Source of the DNA: CBDUUP01 sp965370435
GTDB lineage: Bacteria > Chloroflexota > Anaerolineae > Anaerolineales > UBA11579
Assembly: GCA_965370435.1 (NCBI GenBank)
Contig: CBDUUP010000125.1
Coordinates: 1-10,747 of the forward strand
Reading direction: 5' to 3'
Length of the DNA: 10,747 nucleotides
This document shows, in pieces, positions 1 to 6,562 of this stretch. Numbering within the stretch: the stretch's first letter is position 1; each line of letters starts with the position of its first letter. Under the pieces are notes generated by a model. That model did not search any database. It worked only from the letters and a program-made list of their open reading frames with translations, and had not been told where the DNA came from. A program made the translations under genes and the position numbers.

Positions 1-1042
1 CCCGGTCGCCTTTATCACAGCCCAGCGAGCGCAGGGCGTTGGCGAAGCGGTTGACTTCCTGGTTCAGGCGGCGGTAAGTCATGCGCTTGCCCTCAAAGTT
101 GAGCGCGGTTCGCAGAGGGAAGCGCCGCACGGCGGAGCGCAGCAACTGGTGGAAGGGGATGTTGGGGAGGGGGATGGTGTAGGGGACGTTTTCTTCGTAG
201 TGGGAGAGCCAGGGGCGGGACTCGATCAGCCCGGCACGAGCCGCGGTGCCGGTTTCGGTGCTGGCTTCGCGCCAGGAGCGCGGGCTGGCTTCCAGGAAGC
301 GTTCGATGGCCCGGTTGACGGCCTGGCGGCGTTCCAGCATGACCATGTGCCCGGAAGCGCCCACGTTGACCTCTTCGCTGGCCGGGATGCTGCGGGCTAC
401 CTCTTCAAACACTGCCTTTCTAAAAACCCGGTCACGGTTGCCGCGGATGACCAGGGTGGGCATGGTCAATTGGCGGAACAGATCCCATCCTTTCCAATTG
501 AGGAGGTTGTTCATATAGAAGGATTTCATCACCGTGGGCGGGGCTTGGACCCAGTTGCGGACGAAGGGGCCAAAGGCGCGCAGCACGGAATACGGCAGCG
601 CGAGCAGAAAGCGGTAATAGGGAGCCAAGTGGATTTCCCCAGCGGTGCCGATGAGGATCAACCGTTCGACCCGCTCCGGGTGGTTGACGGCGTATTCGGT
701 CACAATGGAGCCGCCGTAGGAATGCCCCACGAGGATGAATTTCTCCGGCACGTTGAGCAATTCAAGCGCGGCTTCCAGGTCAGCCTGGGTCTCGGCCATG
801 GTGTATTGGGAGGCGGGCGCGTCGGAGAGGCCGTGGCCGCGCAGGTCCAGGGCGATGACGCGGTTGTTGAAGCTGAATTTCTTGAGCTGGTTCTGCCACT
901 GGCTGGCCTGGCCCCCGAAGCCGTGGATGAATACCAGGGTGCGCTGGGGATGTTCCGGGGCGATGTCGATCGCCGAGAGCCGGATCAGGGGGTCGTTGGA
1001 AATACGAACTTCTTGCCGGTAGAGTTCGAGGTCAATGTCCAT
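1..1042 (-). CDS. alpha/beta-hydrolase fused to AMP-binding acyl-CoA synthetase (5' part, runs off left edge)
   Basis: The 347 residues visible form two parts. Residues 1-250 are an alpha/beta hydrolase: an oxyanion-type HGFGG at 40-44, DLRGHGLSD at 66-74, nucleophile elbow GHSYGG at 106-111 (Ser108), an acid in GNRDRV (Asp204) and a His in SGHMVM (His232). After a linker, residues from about 285 read like the N-terminus of a long-chain acyl-CoA synthetase of the ANL family (NVPYTIPLPNIPFHQLL, then RFPLRTAL, MTYRRLN, and a KGDR just before the window ends). The ATG at 1042 is chosen because AGAGGAGA lies 8 bases upstream. The usual product would be a hydrolase plus ATP-dependent acyl activation in the cytoplasm. 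The design recalls OleB-OleC olefin-synthesis fusions, but OleB uses an Asp nucleophile and this protein has Ser, so a general hydrolase/acyl-CoA ligase is safer. The substrate is unknown. Confidence 0.9.
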   Translation of the reverse strand, partial: MDIDLELYRQEVRISNDPLIRLSAIDIAPEHPQRTLVFIHGFGGQASQWQNQLKKFSFNNRVIALDLRGHGLSDAPASQYTMAETQADLEAALELLNVPEKFILVGHSYGGSIVTEYAVNHPERVERLILIGTAGEIHLAPYYRFLLALPYSVLRAFGPFVRNWVQAPPTVMKSFYMNNLLNWKGWDLFRQLTMPTLVIRGNRDRVFRKAVFEEVARSIPASEEVNVGASGHMVMLERRQAVNRAIERFLEASPRSWREASTETGTAARAGLIESRPWLSHYEENVPYTIPLPNIPFHQLLRSAVRRFPLRTALNFEGKRMTYRRLNQEVNRFANALRSLGCDKGDR

Positions 1043-1111
1043 CGGCTGGGTCTCCTCTGGGTTGGTTGGGGATCATGGCGCGGGTGGAGCGGTCAGTTCA
1101 TTGTGCAGCGG

Positions 1112-1146
1112 TCCGTAGGGACGCAGCATTGCTGCGCCCCTACGGA
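1112..1146. repeat. GC-rich palindromic repeat (REP-like)
   Basis: Two 17-base arms, 1112-1128 (TCCGTAGGGACGCAGCA) and 1130-1146, pair with a single mismatch around one central base. It lies in the 180-base gap between two minus-strand genes. There is no T-run after it on either strand, so it looks like a dispersed intergenic palindrome rather than a classical terminator. Only this one copy is in the window. Confidence 0.75.
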
Positions 1147-1154
1147 TAGGGTGG

Positions 1155-1181
1155 GGATAGAATAATGGCTATATTCTATCC
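1155..1181. repeat. 10-bp-stem inverted repeat downstream of the phosphodiester glycosidase gene
   Basis: GGATAGAATA (1155-1164) and TATTCTATCC (1172-1181) form a perfect 10-bp stem with a 7-base loop. It sits 3' of the stop at 1223 on the minus strand. It could end transcription or protect the mRNA 3' end, but no U-tract follows. Together with the neighbouring GC-rich palindrome it makes two consecutive hairpins. Confidence 0.4.
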
Positions 1182-1222
1182 TATTTATGGGGTGTTGGCA
1201 GTGGATTGGGACAGGGATTTAC

Positions 1223-2116
1223 TTATTCGTCGCTGGATGGATTCGCATATATCCCTAGGTGATTCCCCACTGGCCTTTCCCTTCCAAAGACGCGTTTGTC
1301 ATAAGGCGAGTTGAGCTGCACGGCCTGGCCCAGCGCGCCTTCCATCACCAGGGCGGACGAACCGCCCCCGTCCAGGTTGATGGCGGTGTGGGCGCCGTAG
1401 GAGATGAGGATGTCGGCCAGTTCGGCCAGCGTGGCGCCTTCACTGTAGCCCGGCTGGCGTCCGTCCACGACCACGATGATGAGGAAGCGTCTATTCTGGT
1501 CAAAGGCCAGGGCGGTGCGGGGGTGGAGACTCCCGCCGGGGTCATAGGTGGAATTACCGTTTTTCACTAACAGCAGGTTGCCGGAGATGGCGTTATAGGT
1601 CTTGTTGGTTGGGGTTAGACTGATGCGGTTGCTATTGGAAATGTAGAAGGTGGGTTGGTTGTCGGTGTCCTGGGAGTAGACCTCGCCGCGGGAGGCCGCA
1701 AACCCGATCACGTCCACCGGGTCACCAGAGTGGGGGTAGTAATCAAAGACCCCGTAGGAATGCCAGGGCGAGAACCCGTCCCCGTTGACGGCTATCTGCA
1801 GGTCGAAATCCTGGAGAAATTCGGAGGTGGTGCGGGCTGAGAGGGGGAGTTCGGCGTCCGGGTCGCCGGGGGTGACAAGGAATTCGATCCCCCCGGTGTT
1901 CACCGTAACCTTGAGCACGTGGATCACCATTGGGCGCGGTTCGGTTCGCACCTCACGGTAGTAGGTGACGCCCTCAAACAGCGTTCGAGTGGTGGATCGA
2001 GGCTGGGGGCGCAGCCGGGGCCATATCACGTAGTAGCACCCCGCCAGCAATAGGCAAATGCCCAGGAGCGCGGCAGTCGCCAATATTACTTTGCGAACCC
2101 TTGAGGTCTTTCTCAT
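1223..2116 (-). CDS. phosphodiester glycosidase family (NAGPA domain) lipoprotein-like protein
   Basis: A 297-residue exported protein. The N-terminus has basic residues, a hydrophobic stretch at about 10-26 and a lipobox-like LAGC ending at Cys27, so it is likely a lipoprotein or signal-anchored protein facing outward. The rest matches the NAGPA/phosphodiester glycosidase fold (the Pfam family formerly named DUF2233): AVNGDGF at 109-115, HPRTALAF at 198-205, VVVDGRQPGYSEGATL at 215-230, NLDGGGSSAL at 247-256 and ERPVGNHLGIY near the end. Family members cleave sugar-1-phosphodiester bonds, the archetype being the mammalian uncovering enzyme; bacterial members are linked to wall or exopolysaccharide turnover. 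The substrate here cannot be read. A perfect TATAAT lies 9 bases before the ATG and no Shine-Dalgarno is seen, so the mRNA may be nearly leaderless. Confidence 0.9.
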   Translation of the reverse strand: MRKTSRVRKVILATAALLGICLLLAGCYYVIWPRLRPQPRSTTRTLFEGVTYYREVRTEPRPMVIHVLKVTVNTGGIEFLVTPGDPDAELPLSARTTSEFLQDFDLQIAVNGDGFSPWHSYGVFDYYPHSGDPVDVIGFAASRGEVYSQDTDNQPTFYISNSNRISLTPTNKTYNAISGNLLLVKNGNSTYDPGGSLHPRTALAFDQNRRFLIIVVVDGRQPGYSEGATLAELADILISYGAHTAINLDGGGSSALVMEGALGQAVQLNSPYDKRVFGRERPVGNHLGIYANPSSDE

Positions 2117-2125
2117 AGCCAGGTC

Positions 2126-2131
2126 ATTATA
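2126..2131 (-). promoter_or_regulatory. candidate -10 box of the phosphodiester glycosidase gene
   Basis: On the minus strand TATAAT ends 9 bases before the start codon at 2116. No convincing -35 is seen. If used, the transcript would begin within a few bases of the ATG. Confidence 0.3.
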
Positions 2132-2155
2132 CTGCGCCGGAAGGAGAAAATTTCC

Positions 2156-2176
2156 TATTCTAAGGATATTCTAAGG
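2156..2176. repeat. short direct repeat TATTCTAAGG x2
   Basis: TATTCTAAGG occurs at 2156-2165 and again at 2167-2176, an 11-base period of about one helical turn. It lies in the 96-base gap upstream of the phosphodiester glycosidase gene, so it could be a regulator site or chance. Confidence 0.35.
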
Positions 2177-2212
2177 CGATGGGAAAAGACGAGGCCCCCC
2201 AGCGAATCGAAC

Positions 2213-3025
2213 CTATGTGGATGGAAGAATTCTCAGGTAATCTTCCATTTTGGCCGCCAAGCTGCTGGAATAATCAAAATCTAACTTCTCGTCTAACGCA
2301 TGAGCCTGCTTGAAGAAACATCTCGTTGCCGCGCGGAGAGCGCGCAATATTTCATCCGATTCCAGTTCGGAAACCAGCGTCTCTTGTAGGGCAATGCGGA
2401 AATCATCCGGCATTTGGTCTACCTGCCGGAAGTTGCTGGTGTTCAATCCATTGTTCAATCCGGCCAATTCGACAGTGCGGTCGCGCAGTTGTTCGAGGTA
2501 GTGCCGCGCCCGCCAGAGATGTCCGCGTTTTACACAAAGCCCTATGTGGAGGACGTAATGCCAGATGGAGTTGAGCCACCGGAAGTAGGTTTCCCGCAGG
2601 TCTGGCTCGGTGCGGTTGGCCCAGCTTGCCTGCATGAAAGGCTCGATTTTCCCGGTGCGGTCGAAGGCGACCTTCCAACGTTCACGCCGGGCAGATAAGT
2701 CGCTAATGGATTGGAAGCTGATATCCAGTTCTAGGAAATTCTCCAGCATGAATCCGTAGAGATAGACGTTGGGAGCGCGTGAAAAGATGAAATGATGAGC
2801 GACAGGCAGTAGTTCCTCGAAACGCGCCAGCCATTCCTGGGAGACAGGATCTACGTCGTCTTCGGCGGCCACGATGATAGCCATGTCAATATCTGAATAT
2901 TCATCGTCGAAGCCTACTGAGCCGGAACCGACTAGGATAGCTCCCGTAATCCGGTTATCGGTCTGGAGAGCGGCGATGAGGAGATCCAGGATTTTCTGAC
3001 GTTCTTGGGGAGTGTATAAGGGCAT
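2213..3025 (-). CDS. nucleotidyltransferase domain protein (pol beta/ANT type)
   Basis: A 270-residue soluble protein. The N-terminal third has the DNA polymerase beta-type nucleotidyltransferase signature: GSGSVG at 33-38, then SDIDMAI with Asp45 and Asp47 as metal ligands, and a third carboxylate in LELDISF (Asp101). The C-terminal half is helical and resembles the substrate-side domain of adenylyltransferases such as the aminoglycoside ANT enzymes. Proteins of this kind transfer a nucleotide to a small molecule or protein; the substrate is not evident, and no resistance function should be claimed. The ATG follows GAGAAG at about 7 bases. It lies downstream of the NfeD-type protease gene on the same strand with a 110-base gap, so read-through is possible but a functional link is not shown. 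Confidence 0.8.
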   Translation of the reverse strand: MPLYTPQERQKILDLLIAALQTDNRITGAILVGSGSVGFDDEYSDIDMAIIVAAEDDVDPVSQEWLARFEELLPVAHHFIFSRAPNVYLYGFMLENFLELDISFQSISDLSARRERWKVAFDRTGKIEPFMQASWANRTEPDLRETYFRWLNSIWHYVLHIGLCVKRGHLWRARHYLEQLRDRTVELAGLNNGLNTSNFRQVDQMPDDFRIALQETLVSELESDEILRALRAATRCFFKQAHALDEKLDFDYSSSLAAKMEDYLRILPST

Positions 3026-3075
3026 TTGGACTTCTCTTTTTCGGTTAGGGTGGAACAGCGAGGGCGCACGTCAAT

Positions 3076-3119
3076 TCACCCTCACATGGATTGATTGAAA
3101 ACCGAGGGATGTAGGGTGA
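3076..3119. repeat. imperfect inverted repeat in the gap between protease and nucleotidyltransferase genes
   Basis: TCACCCTCACAT (3076-3087) and ATGTAGGGTGA (3109-3119) pair apart from one bulged base, with a loop of about 21 bases. It begins 16 bases after the stop of the protease gene on the minus strand. No T-run follows, so its role as a terminator is doubtful. Confidence 0.3.
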
Positions 3120-3135
3120 GAAAGAATGACTGAAG

Positions 3136-4461
3136 CTATTTCTTTTTCTTCACCCGTAAACGCACGCCTTCTACCTCCACGACTTCCACGCGCTGGCCTT
3201 CGGCGATGTCGTCTTCGCCTTCGGCCAGTTCGGCGGTCCAGGATTCGCCGCCCAGGTGTACTAGGCCAGTGCGGTCAGTGACGATCTCGCTTCGAGCGAT
3301 GCCGGTGCGCCCGATCAGGGCTTCCTGTCCTGTGGCGACGGGGGTGCGCTGAGCGCGCAAGGCGAAGGCCACCAGGGTCAAGAACATCGCCGCGGTGATG
3401 AGGGAGGTGATGATGACCAAGGGCAGCGAGACGCGCTGGAAGTCGGGCGTGTTGGGCGAGTTGAACAGCACCAGGGCGCCGATGACGAAGGAGACCACCC
3501 CGGTCATGGTCAGCGCGCCCAGGGTGTGGGCTTTGACCTCCAGGAAGAAGAGGGCGAAAGCCAATCCGACGAAGATCAAGCCGAACCAGTTGACCGGCAG
3601 AAAACCCAGACCGTAGGTAGCCAACGCCAGAGAGACCACCCCGACGACCCCCGCCACCCACCCGCCGGGGCTTCCGATCTCGATCAGGATGGCCTGAACG
3701 CCGACGGTCAGCAGCAGGAAGACGATGTTGGGGTTGGTGAGGATGGAGAGCAACTGCTCGATGAAGGTGATGTTGACGGGGGTGACGACGGCGGAGGTTG
3801 TGTTGAGGGTCCAGTCCCGGTCATTGACCTTGACGGTGAAGCCGTCTAATTGCTGCAGCAGATCGTCTATATCGTTGGCGATGAAGTCAATCAGGCCGAT
3901 TTCGAGGGCTTCGAGGGAGGTGACGGCTGTGGCGTTCTCGATGGTGTCTTCGGCCAGGGCGATGGCTTCGGGGGGGCGGTTGGCGGCCAGGGAGCGCACC
4001 TGCGCTTTGATGATCTCTTTGATCTTGGATTCCAGGGTGCCGCCGATGTCCTCCCCTTGCCCGCCGACCGGGCTGGCCGCGCCGATGGCGGTCTCTGGGG
4101 CCATGGCGGCGGCGTGGCCCGCCAGGGTGATGACGGTCCCGGCGCTTCCGGCGATGGCCCCTCGGGGCGCGACGTAAACGACCACTGGCGCTCGGCTGGC
4201 GCGGATGGCCTGCACGATGCTGTCCATCAGATCGGTGCTGCCGCCGGGGGTGTCGAGCTGGAGGATGATGACTTCGGCGTTCTTCTGTTCGGCGATGGCG
4301 ATGCCCCGCTCCAGGTATTGCAGCATGGCGGGGGTGAGGGGGCCGTCGGCGGTCAGCAGGATGGCGAGGGGGTCGCTCCCCTGGGCCTGGGTTGCGCCGG
4401 GGGCGAAGAGCAGGGCAATGCCTGACAGTAGGGTGAAGGTAAGCAATAGGAATTTCTTCAT
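3136..4461 (-). CDS. nfeD: NfeD family membrane-bound serine protease (ClpP class, NfeD1b type)
   Basis: A 441-residue protein with the full NfeD1b layout. A signal peptide covers about 1-27. A ClpP/SppA-like protease domain (about 30-215) includes LDTPGGSTDLM at 69-79, the nucleophile in AGSAGT (Ser106) and the general base in ESKIKE (Lys146). The Ser-Lys spacing and flanking sequence match the archaeal protease PH1510. Then come about five membrane segments between 233 and 370 and a C-terminal OB-fold NfeD domain (about 375-437) that ends in a Lys tail. Such proteases are thought to cleave partner proteins such as slipin/stomatin at the membrane; no slipin gene is seen in this window on either side. 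The ATG follows GGAG at about 7 bases, with a promoter-like TATAAT 38 bases upstream. Complete and intact. Confidence 0.92.
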   Translation of the reverse strand: MKKFLLLTFTLLSGIALLFAPGATQAQGSDPLAILLTADGPLTPAMLQYLERGIAIAEQKNAEVIILQLDTPGGSTDLMDSIVQAIRASRAPVVVYVAPRGAIAGSAGTVITLAGHAAAMAPETAIGAASPVGGQGEDIGGTLESKIKEIIKAQVRSLAANRPPEAIALAEDTIENATAVTSLEALEIGLIDFIANDIDDLLQQLDGFTVKVNDRDWTLNTTSAVVTPVNITFIEQLLSILTNPNIVFLLLTVGVQAILIEIGSPGGWVAGVVGVVSLALATYGLGFLPVNWFGLIFVGLAFALFFLEVKAHTLGALTMTGVVSFVIGALVLFNSPNTPDFQRVSLPLVIITSLITAAMFLTLVAFALRAQRTPVATGQEALIGRTGIARSEIVTDRTGLVHLGGESWTAELAEGEDDIAEGQRVEVVEVEGVRLRVKKKK

Positions 4462-4499
4462 AGGTGGCTCCGAGAGACGGGGCTGGTTTGTTATTCGTT

Positions 4500-4528
4500 A
4501 TTATACCTTCACTGGCGGATTGCGGAAA
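4500..4528 (-). promoter_or_regulatory. candidate promoter of the nfeD-type gene
   Basis: On the minus strand a perfect TATAAT (4505-4500) lies 17 bases after a weak -35 TTTCCG (4528-4523). The predicted start gives a leader of about 30 bases carrying the GGAG ribosome site. Confidence 0.45.
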
Positions 4529-4559
4529 ATATACTTGACCCCCGGTCCTATTTTGATGT

Positions 4560-4660
4560 TTATTCTTCTCCCTCCGATGCCGAATAAATACCGCCGATCT
4601 GTTCCAGCGCGGCCTCCAGGTTCTCCATAATCTCCTGGGCAAACACAACTGAGCCAAAGG
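4560..4660 (-). pseudogene. possible 3' remnant of a larger gene (C-terminal helix)
   Basis: A minus-strand frame, bounded upstream by a stop near 4675, reads ITFGSVVFAQEI then MENLEAALEQIGGIYSASEG and ends at the TAA at 4560-4562. The acidic amphipathic helix near the end, with an AxEIMENLEAALEQ pattern, looks like the C-terminus of a larger protein. I am reminded of type I restriction-modification subunits, but the stretch is too short to assign. It could also be a 22-residue ORF, since AGGAG lies 4 bases before the ATG at 4628. It lies where GC-rich chromosome meets AT-rich DNA, beside GATAACC repeated twice (about 4657-4680) and an A8 run, which fits a recombination scar. Confidence 0.3.
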
Positions 4661-4717
4661 TTATCGCCCTCGGAGGTTATCAAAAAAAAGCAGCTCGAAG
4701 ATTAGCAGCATCGCTCT

Positions 4718-5356
4718 CTATAGGTAAGGTATCAGGTCTGAGGTGTTTCTAGCTTTCAAGATGTGTCTAATCCAAGCCATTAGGCTAAGCGGGCTGAAAG
4801 GAAACTCCAATAGGGCTTCCACCAATATCTCATTTCCATTTTTAATTTCAGCCACCGAGTTAAGTATCTTTTGATGGCTGGACAAATCGTCATTTGTGTA
4901 TTCCAAGCTGAAAATTGCTATAATTTTATTTAATGGCTTGTTAACAGGCAAATCTTTTTTAGTTTTCTTTATGCTTACATTAGGTCTCCAGGAAGAAGCA
5001 ATAATTATCGGAATTTCACGCAACGTTTTTTCAGATTTCATTATCCAGTAAAATTCTAACCCGTTTATATCCTCTCTGCCAACATCTTGAATGAAGATGT
5101 CAGTTTGTCCACCGCGAAGAGAATCCAAAGCATCCTGGCTGTTTGTAAAAATATCACACCGATGGTTATCTCCCTCAATTATTCTTTTGAAGTTTTTCAA
5201 TATTCTTATATCGTCATTCAACACAAGGATATTCTTTGGCAGAAAAGATAAGAGGCCCAATCCCCTTTTCACTAAGCTAGAAGAGGTCGTAATTAAGTCC
5301 CTCTCGCCTACGGGTATAAGACGGTTATCCGTGCGCCCCTCTTTCTTGTTATCCAT
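4718..5356 (-). CDS. stand-alone response-regulator receiver (REC) protein
   Basis: A 212-residue protein. Residues about 42-155 fit the CheY-like receiver fold: acidic pair Asp48-Asp49 in VLNDD, phosphoacceptor Asp91 in FIQDVGRED (43 residues on, the usual spacing), the Ser pair in IIIASSW (121-122) in the Thr/Ser position, and the conserved Lys140-Pro in VNKPL. It has a 40-residue N-terminal extension and a helical C-terminal tail (about 156-212) with no DNA-binding or enzymatic output domain that I recognise. The ATG directly follows the TAA of the J-domain gene with no bases between and only a weak GAGCGAG upstream, so translation is probably coupled. No histidine kinase is nearby. AT-rich relative to the chromosomal genes on its left, suggesting transfer. 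It probably signals through protein contacts, perhaps with its operon partner. Confidence 0.8.
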   Translation of the reverse strand: MDNKKEGRTDNRLIPVGERDLITTSSSLVKRGLGLLSFLPKNILVLNDDIRILKNFKRIIEGDNHRCDIFTNSQDALDSLRGGQTDIFIQDVGREDINGLEFYWIMKSEKTLREIPIIIASSWRPNVSIKKTKKDLPVNKPLNKIIAIFSLEYTNDDLSSHQKILNSVAEIKNGNEILVEALLEFPFSPLSLMAWIRHILKARNTSDLIPYL

Positions 5357-6157
5357 TTATTCTCGCTCTAGATTTAATATTTGAGCTAGTCGCTCTTTGC
5401 TTCCAATGATTTGCCTATCTAATTCTTCGGCCATCTGCTCTAACAAGTGATGCCCATCGGCCTCAGCCGTTTCAACTTTCTCTTTCAATGTGAAAAGTTG
5501 ACTTTCAGCATACTGGGTGATTTCAGTCATAATGGCAGCAATACGACTCTCAACTTGGGAAATCTTGCGAATTATTCGAACTAATTCTGCGCCGACACCC
5601 TCGCCCGCAATGCTTTCTGGGCTGCTTTCCCATTCATCAAGTATTGAGCGCAGTTTGTCTTCATTCCCCTCCTGATAAGCCTGATTAGCTTGCTTCATTA
5701 ATTCTTCCCGACGGGAGCGTTCTTCTTCATCGGTTGTCAGGTCGGGATGAATGCGCTTGGCTACTTCGCGATATAAGCTTTTCAGGTCATCAGAAGGCTC
5801 GAATCGAGTTTTTGATTCAGGCTCCTCCTTTGCTGAATCTGTTGCCCGCCTAGACTCCCTAGCCTGTGAACGAGCCTCCCCGGCTTCCTGTTGCACCCTG
5901 GCATCTGTTGGCACTTGCCGCGATAGGGCTTCTGCAATTTGAGCATTTATCTCATCCAGTTCAGCTAGGCGCACTCCAACAATTTTTAAGTATAGGATTT
6001 CAAATGACCGCAATTCGGCTACAAGGGTAGCTAACTCCATTTCCCTCTGGGACAAATCATCCTCTAAGGAATTATATGCAGTTCTCTTCTTCTCCAATTC
6101 CTGTTCTTCAGGGGTTTGGCTTCCATTGTCAATAGAATTCGGATCGCGATTATCCAT
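5357..6157 (-). CDS. J-domain protein with flanking coiled coils
   Basis: A 266-residue, strongly charged protein. Residues about 18-80 form a coiled coil that includes SFEILYLKIVGVRLAELDEI; 85-118 is a polar linker; about 123-176 is a DnaJ-like J domain (DDLKSLYREVAKRIHPDL with the HPD tripeptide at 137-139, then AYQEGNEDKL); and 190-266 is a second long coiled coil. There is no Gly/Phe region, zinc finger or C-terminal substrate domain, so this is a type III J protein. The HPD motif is what stimulates the Hsp70 ATPase, so it likely recruits DnaK to a partner. No DnaK or GrpE is present here. First gene of an operon with the receiver protein. The ATG follows GGAG at about 9 bases; a promoter lies upstream. 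Confidence 0.82.
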   Translation of the reverse strand: MDNRDPNSIDNGSQTPEEQELEKKRTAYNSLEDDLSQREMELATLVAELRSFEILYLKIVGVRLAELDEINAQIAEALSRQVPTDARVQQEAGEARSQARESRRATDSAKEEPESKTRFEPSDDLKSLYREVAKRIHPDLTTDEEERSRREELMKQANQAYQEGNEDKLRSILDEWESSPESIAGEGVGAELVRIIRKISQVESRIAAIMTEITQYAESQLFTLKEKVETAEADGHHLLEQMAEELDRQIIGSKERLAQILNLERE

Positions 6158-6237
6158 AATGAAACTCCGCTTCCTTTACATTTCCCCAAAAATCATTCTG
6201 GGGCATCTCCTGGTCAGGACATGAATTCCAGCACTTG

Positions 6238-6266
6238 AATATAATATTATACTCAGTGTACAGCAA
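6238..6266 (-). promoter_or_regulatory. candidate promoter of the J-domain/receiver operon
   Basis: On the minus strand TTGCTG (6266-6261) and TATATT (6243-6238) are separated by exactly 17 bases; an overlapping TATAAT lies 8 bases upstream of the chosen -10. The implied leader before the start codon at 6157 is about 75 bases. Confidence 0.5.
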
Positions 6267-6360
6267 TCATCTTTTTTCGTCAATTGAGGGGTGTTTTTAT
6301 TGGTTCATCAGATTTCTTTTCAGACATAAGTACACTCTATAGGTATTGTACAGTAATTAT
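6258..6360. repeat. TGTACAG direct repeat pair between J-domain promoter and integrase remnant
   Basis: TGTACAGCAATCAT (6258-6271) recurs as TGTACAGTAATTAT (6347-6360), 12 of 14 bases the same, starting 89 bases apart. The first copy covers the -35 of the J-domain promoter; the second begins one base into the residual integrase TTG codon. An inverted copy of the core, GTACACT (6330-6336), lies between. The pair could be a regulator site or a recombination core. Confidence 0.4.
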
Positions 6361-6558
6361 GGGAGTTATGCAAATCTCCATGAGATTCGATGGATGATTG
6401 TCTATGATATGCTAGAATTAGGGGCAGATATAAGCATCGTGGCGCAACTGGCCGGACATAGCAACGTACAGACTACGACCCGGTATGATCGCAGACCAAA
6501 GGAAGCAAAGAAGAAGGCGACAAGACTACTTCATGTGCCTTATGTGTTTAGGAGATAG
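6343..6558 (+). pseudogene. tyrosine recombinase (phage integrase) C-terminal remnant
   Basis: About 70 residues of the catalytic C-terminus of a XerC/D-type integrase. From a possible TTG at 6346 they show LHEIR (the HxxR box, Arg15), GADISIVAQLAGHSNVQTTT with His38, and the nucleophile Tyr47 in TRYDRR, then KKKAT and the LLHVPY ending typical of these enzymes. The N-terminal binding domain and the first catalytic Arg are absent; an in-frame TAG at 6340 closes the frame upstream. It cannot be a working integrase by itself. The natural 3' end is kept, since the next small ORF starts 4 bases later with its ribosome site overlapping the end of this frame. Confidence 0.8.
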
Positions 6559-6562
6559 AGAT

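Noticed and set aside
149..1165. Long plus-strand open frame of 338 codons
   Set aside because: It is the exact codon-register antisense of the hydrolase/AMP-binding gene, which has clear family motifs. The plus-strand product is Gly/Asp/Val-rich without any motif.
2213..3025. Aminoglycoside resistance gene
   Set aside because: Only the general nucleotidyltransferase motif can be seen; substrate residues cannot be matched to a resistance enzyme.
3850..4425. Plus-strand Gly/Asp-rich frame of 191 codons
   Set aside because: Antisense of the protease gene, low complexity, no ribosome site or motif.
3887..4657. Minus-strand 256-codon frame overlapping the protease gene
   Set aside because: An Arg/Pro/His-rich shadow typical of a shifted frame over GC-rich coding DNA; the in-frame NfeD protein explains the region.
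4670..4717. Rho-independent terminator after the receiver gene
   Set aside because: An A8 run (T8 on the minus strand) is present, but the preceding GCTGC motifs are direct, not inverted, so no stem forms.
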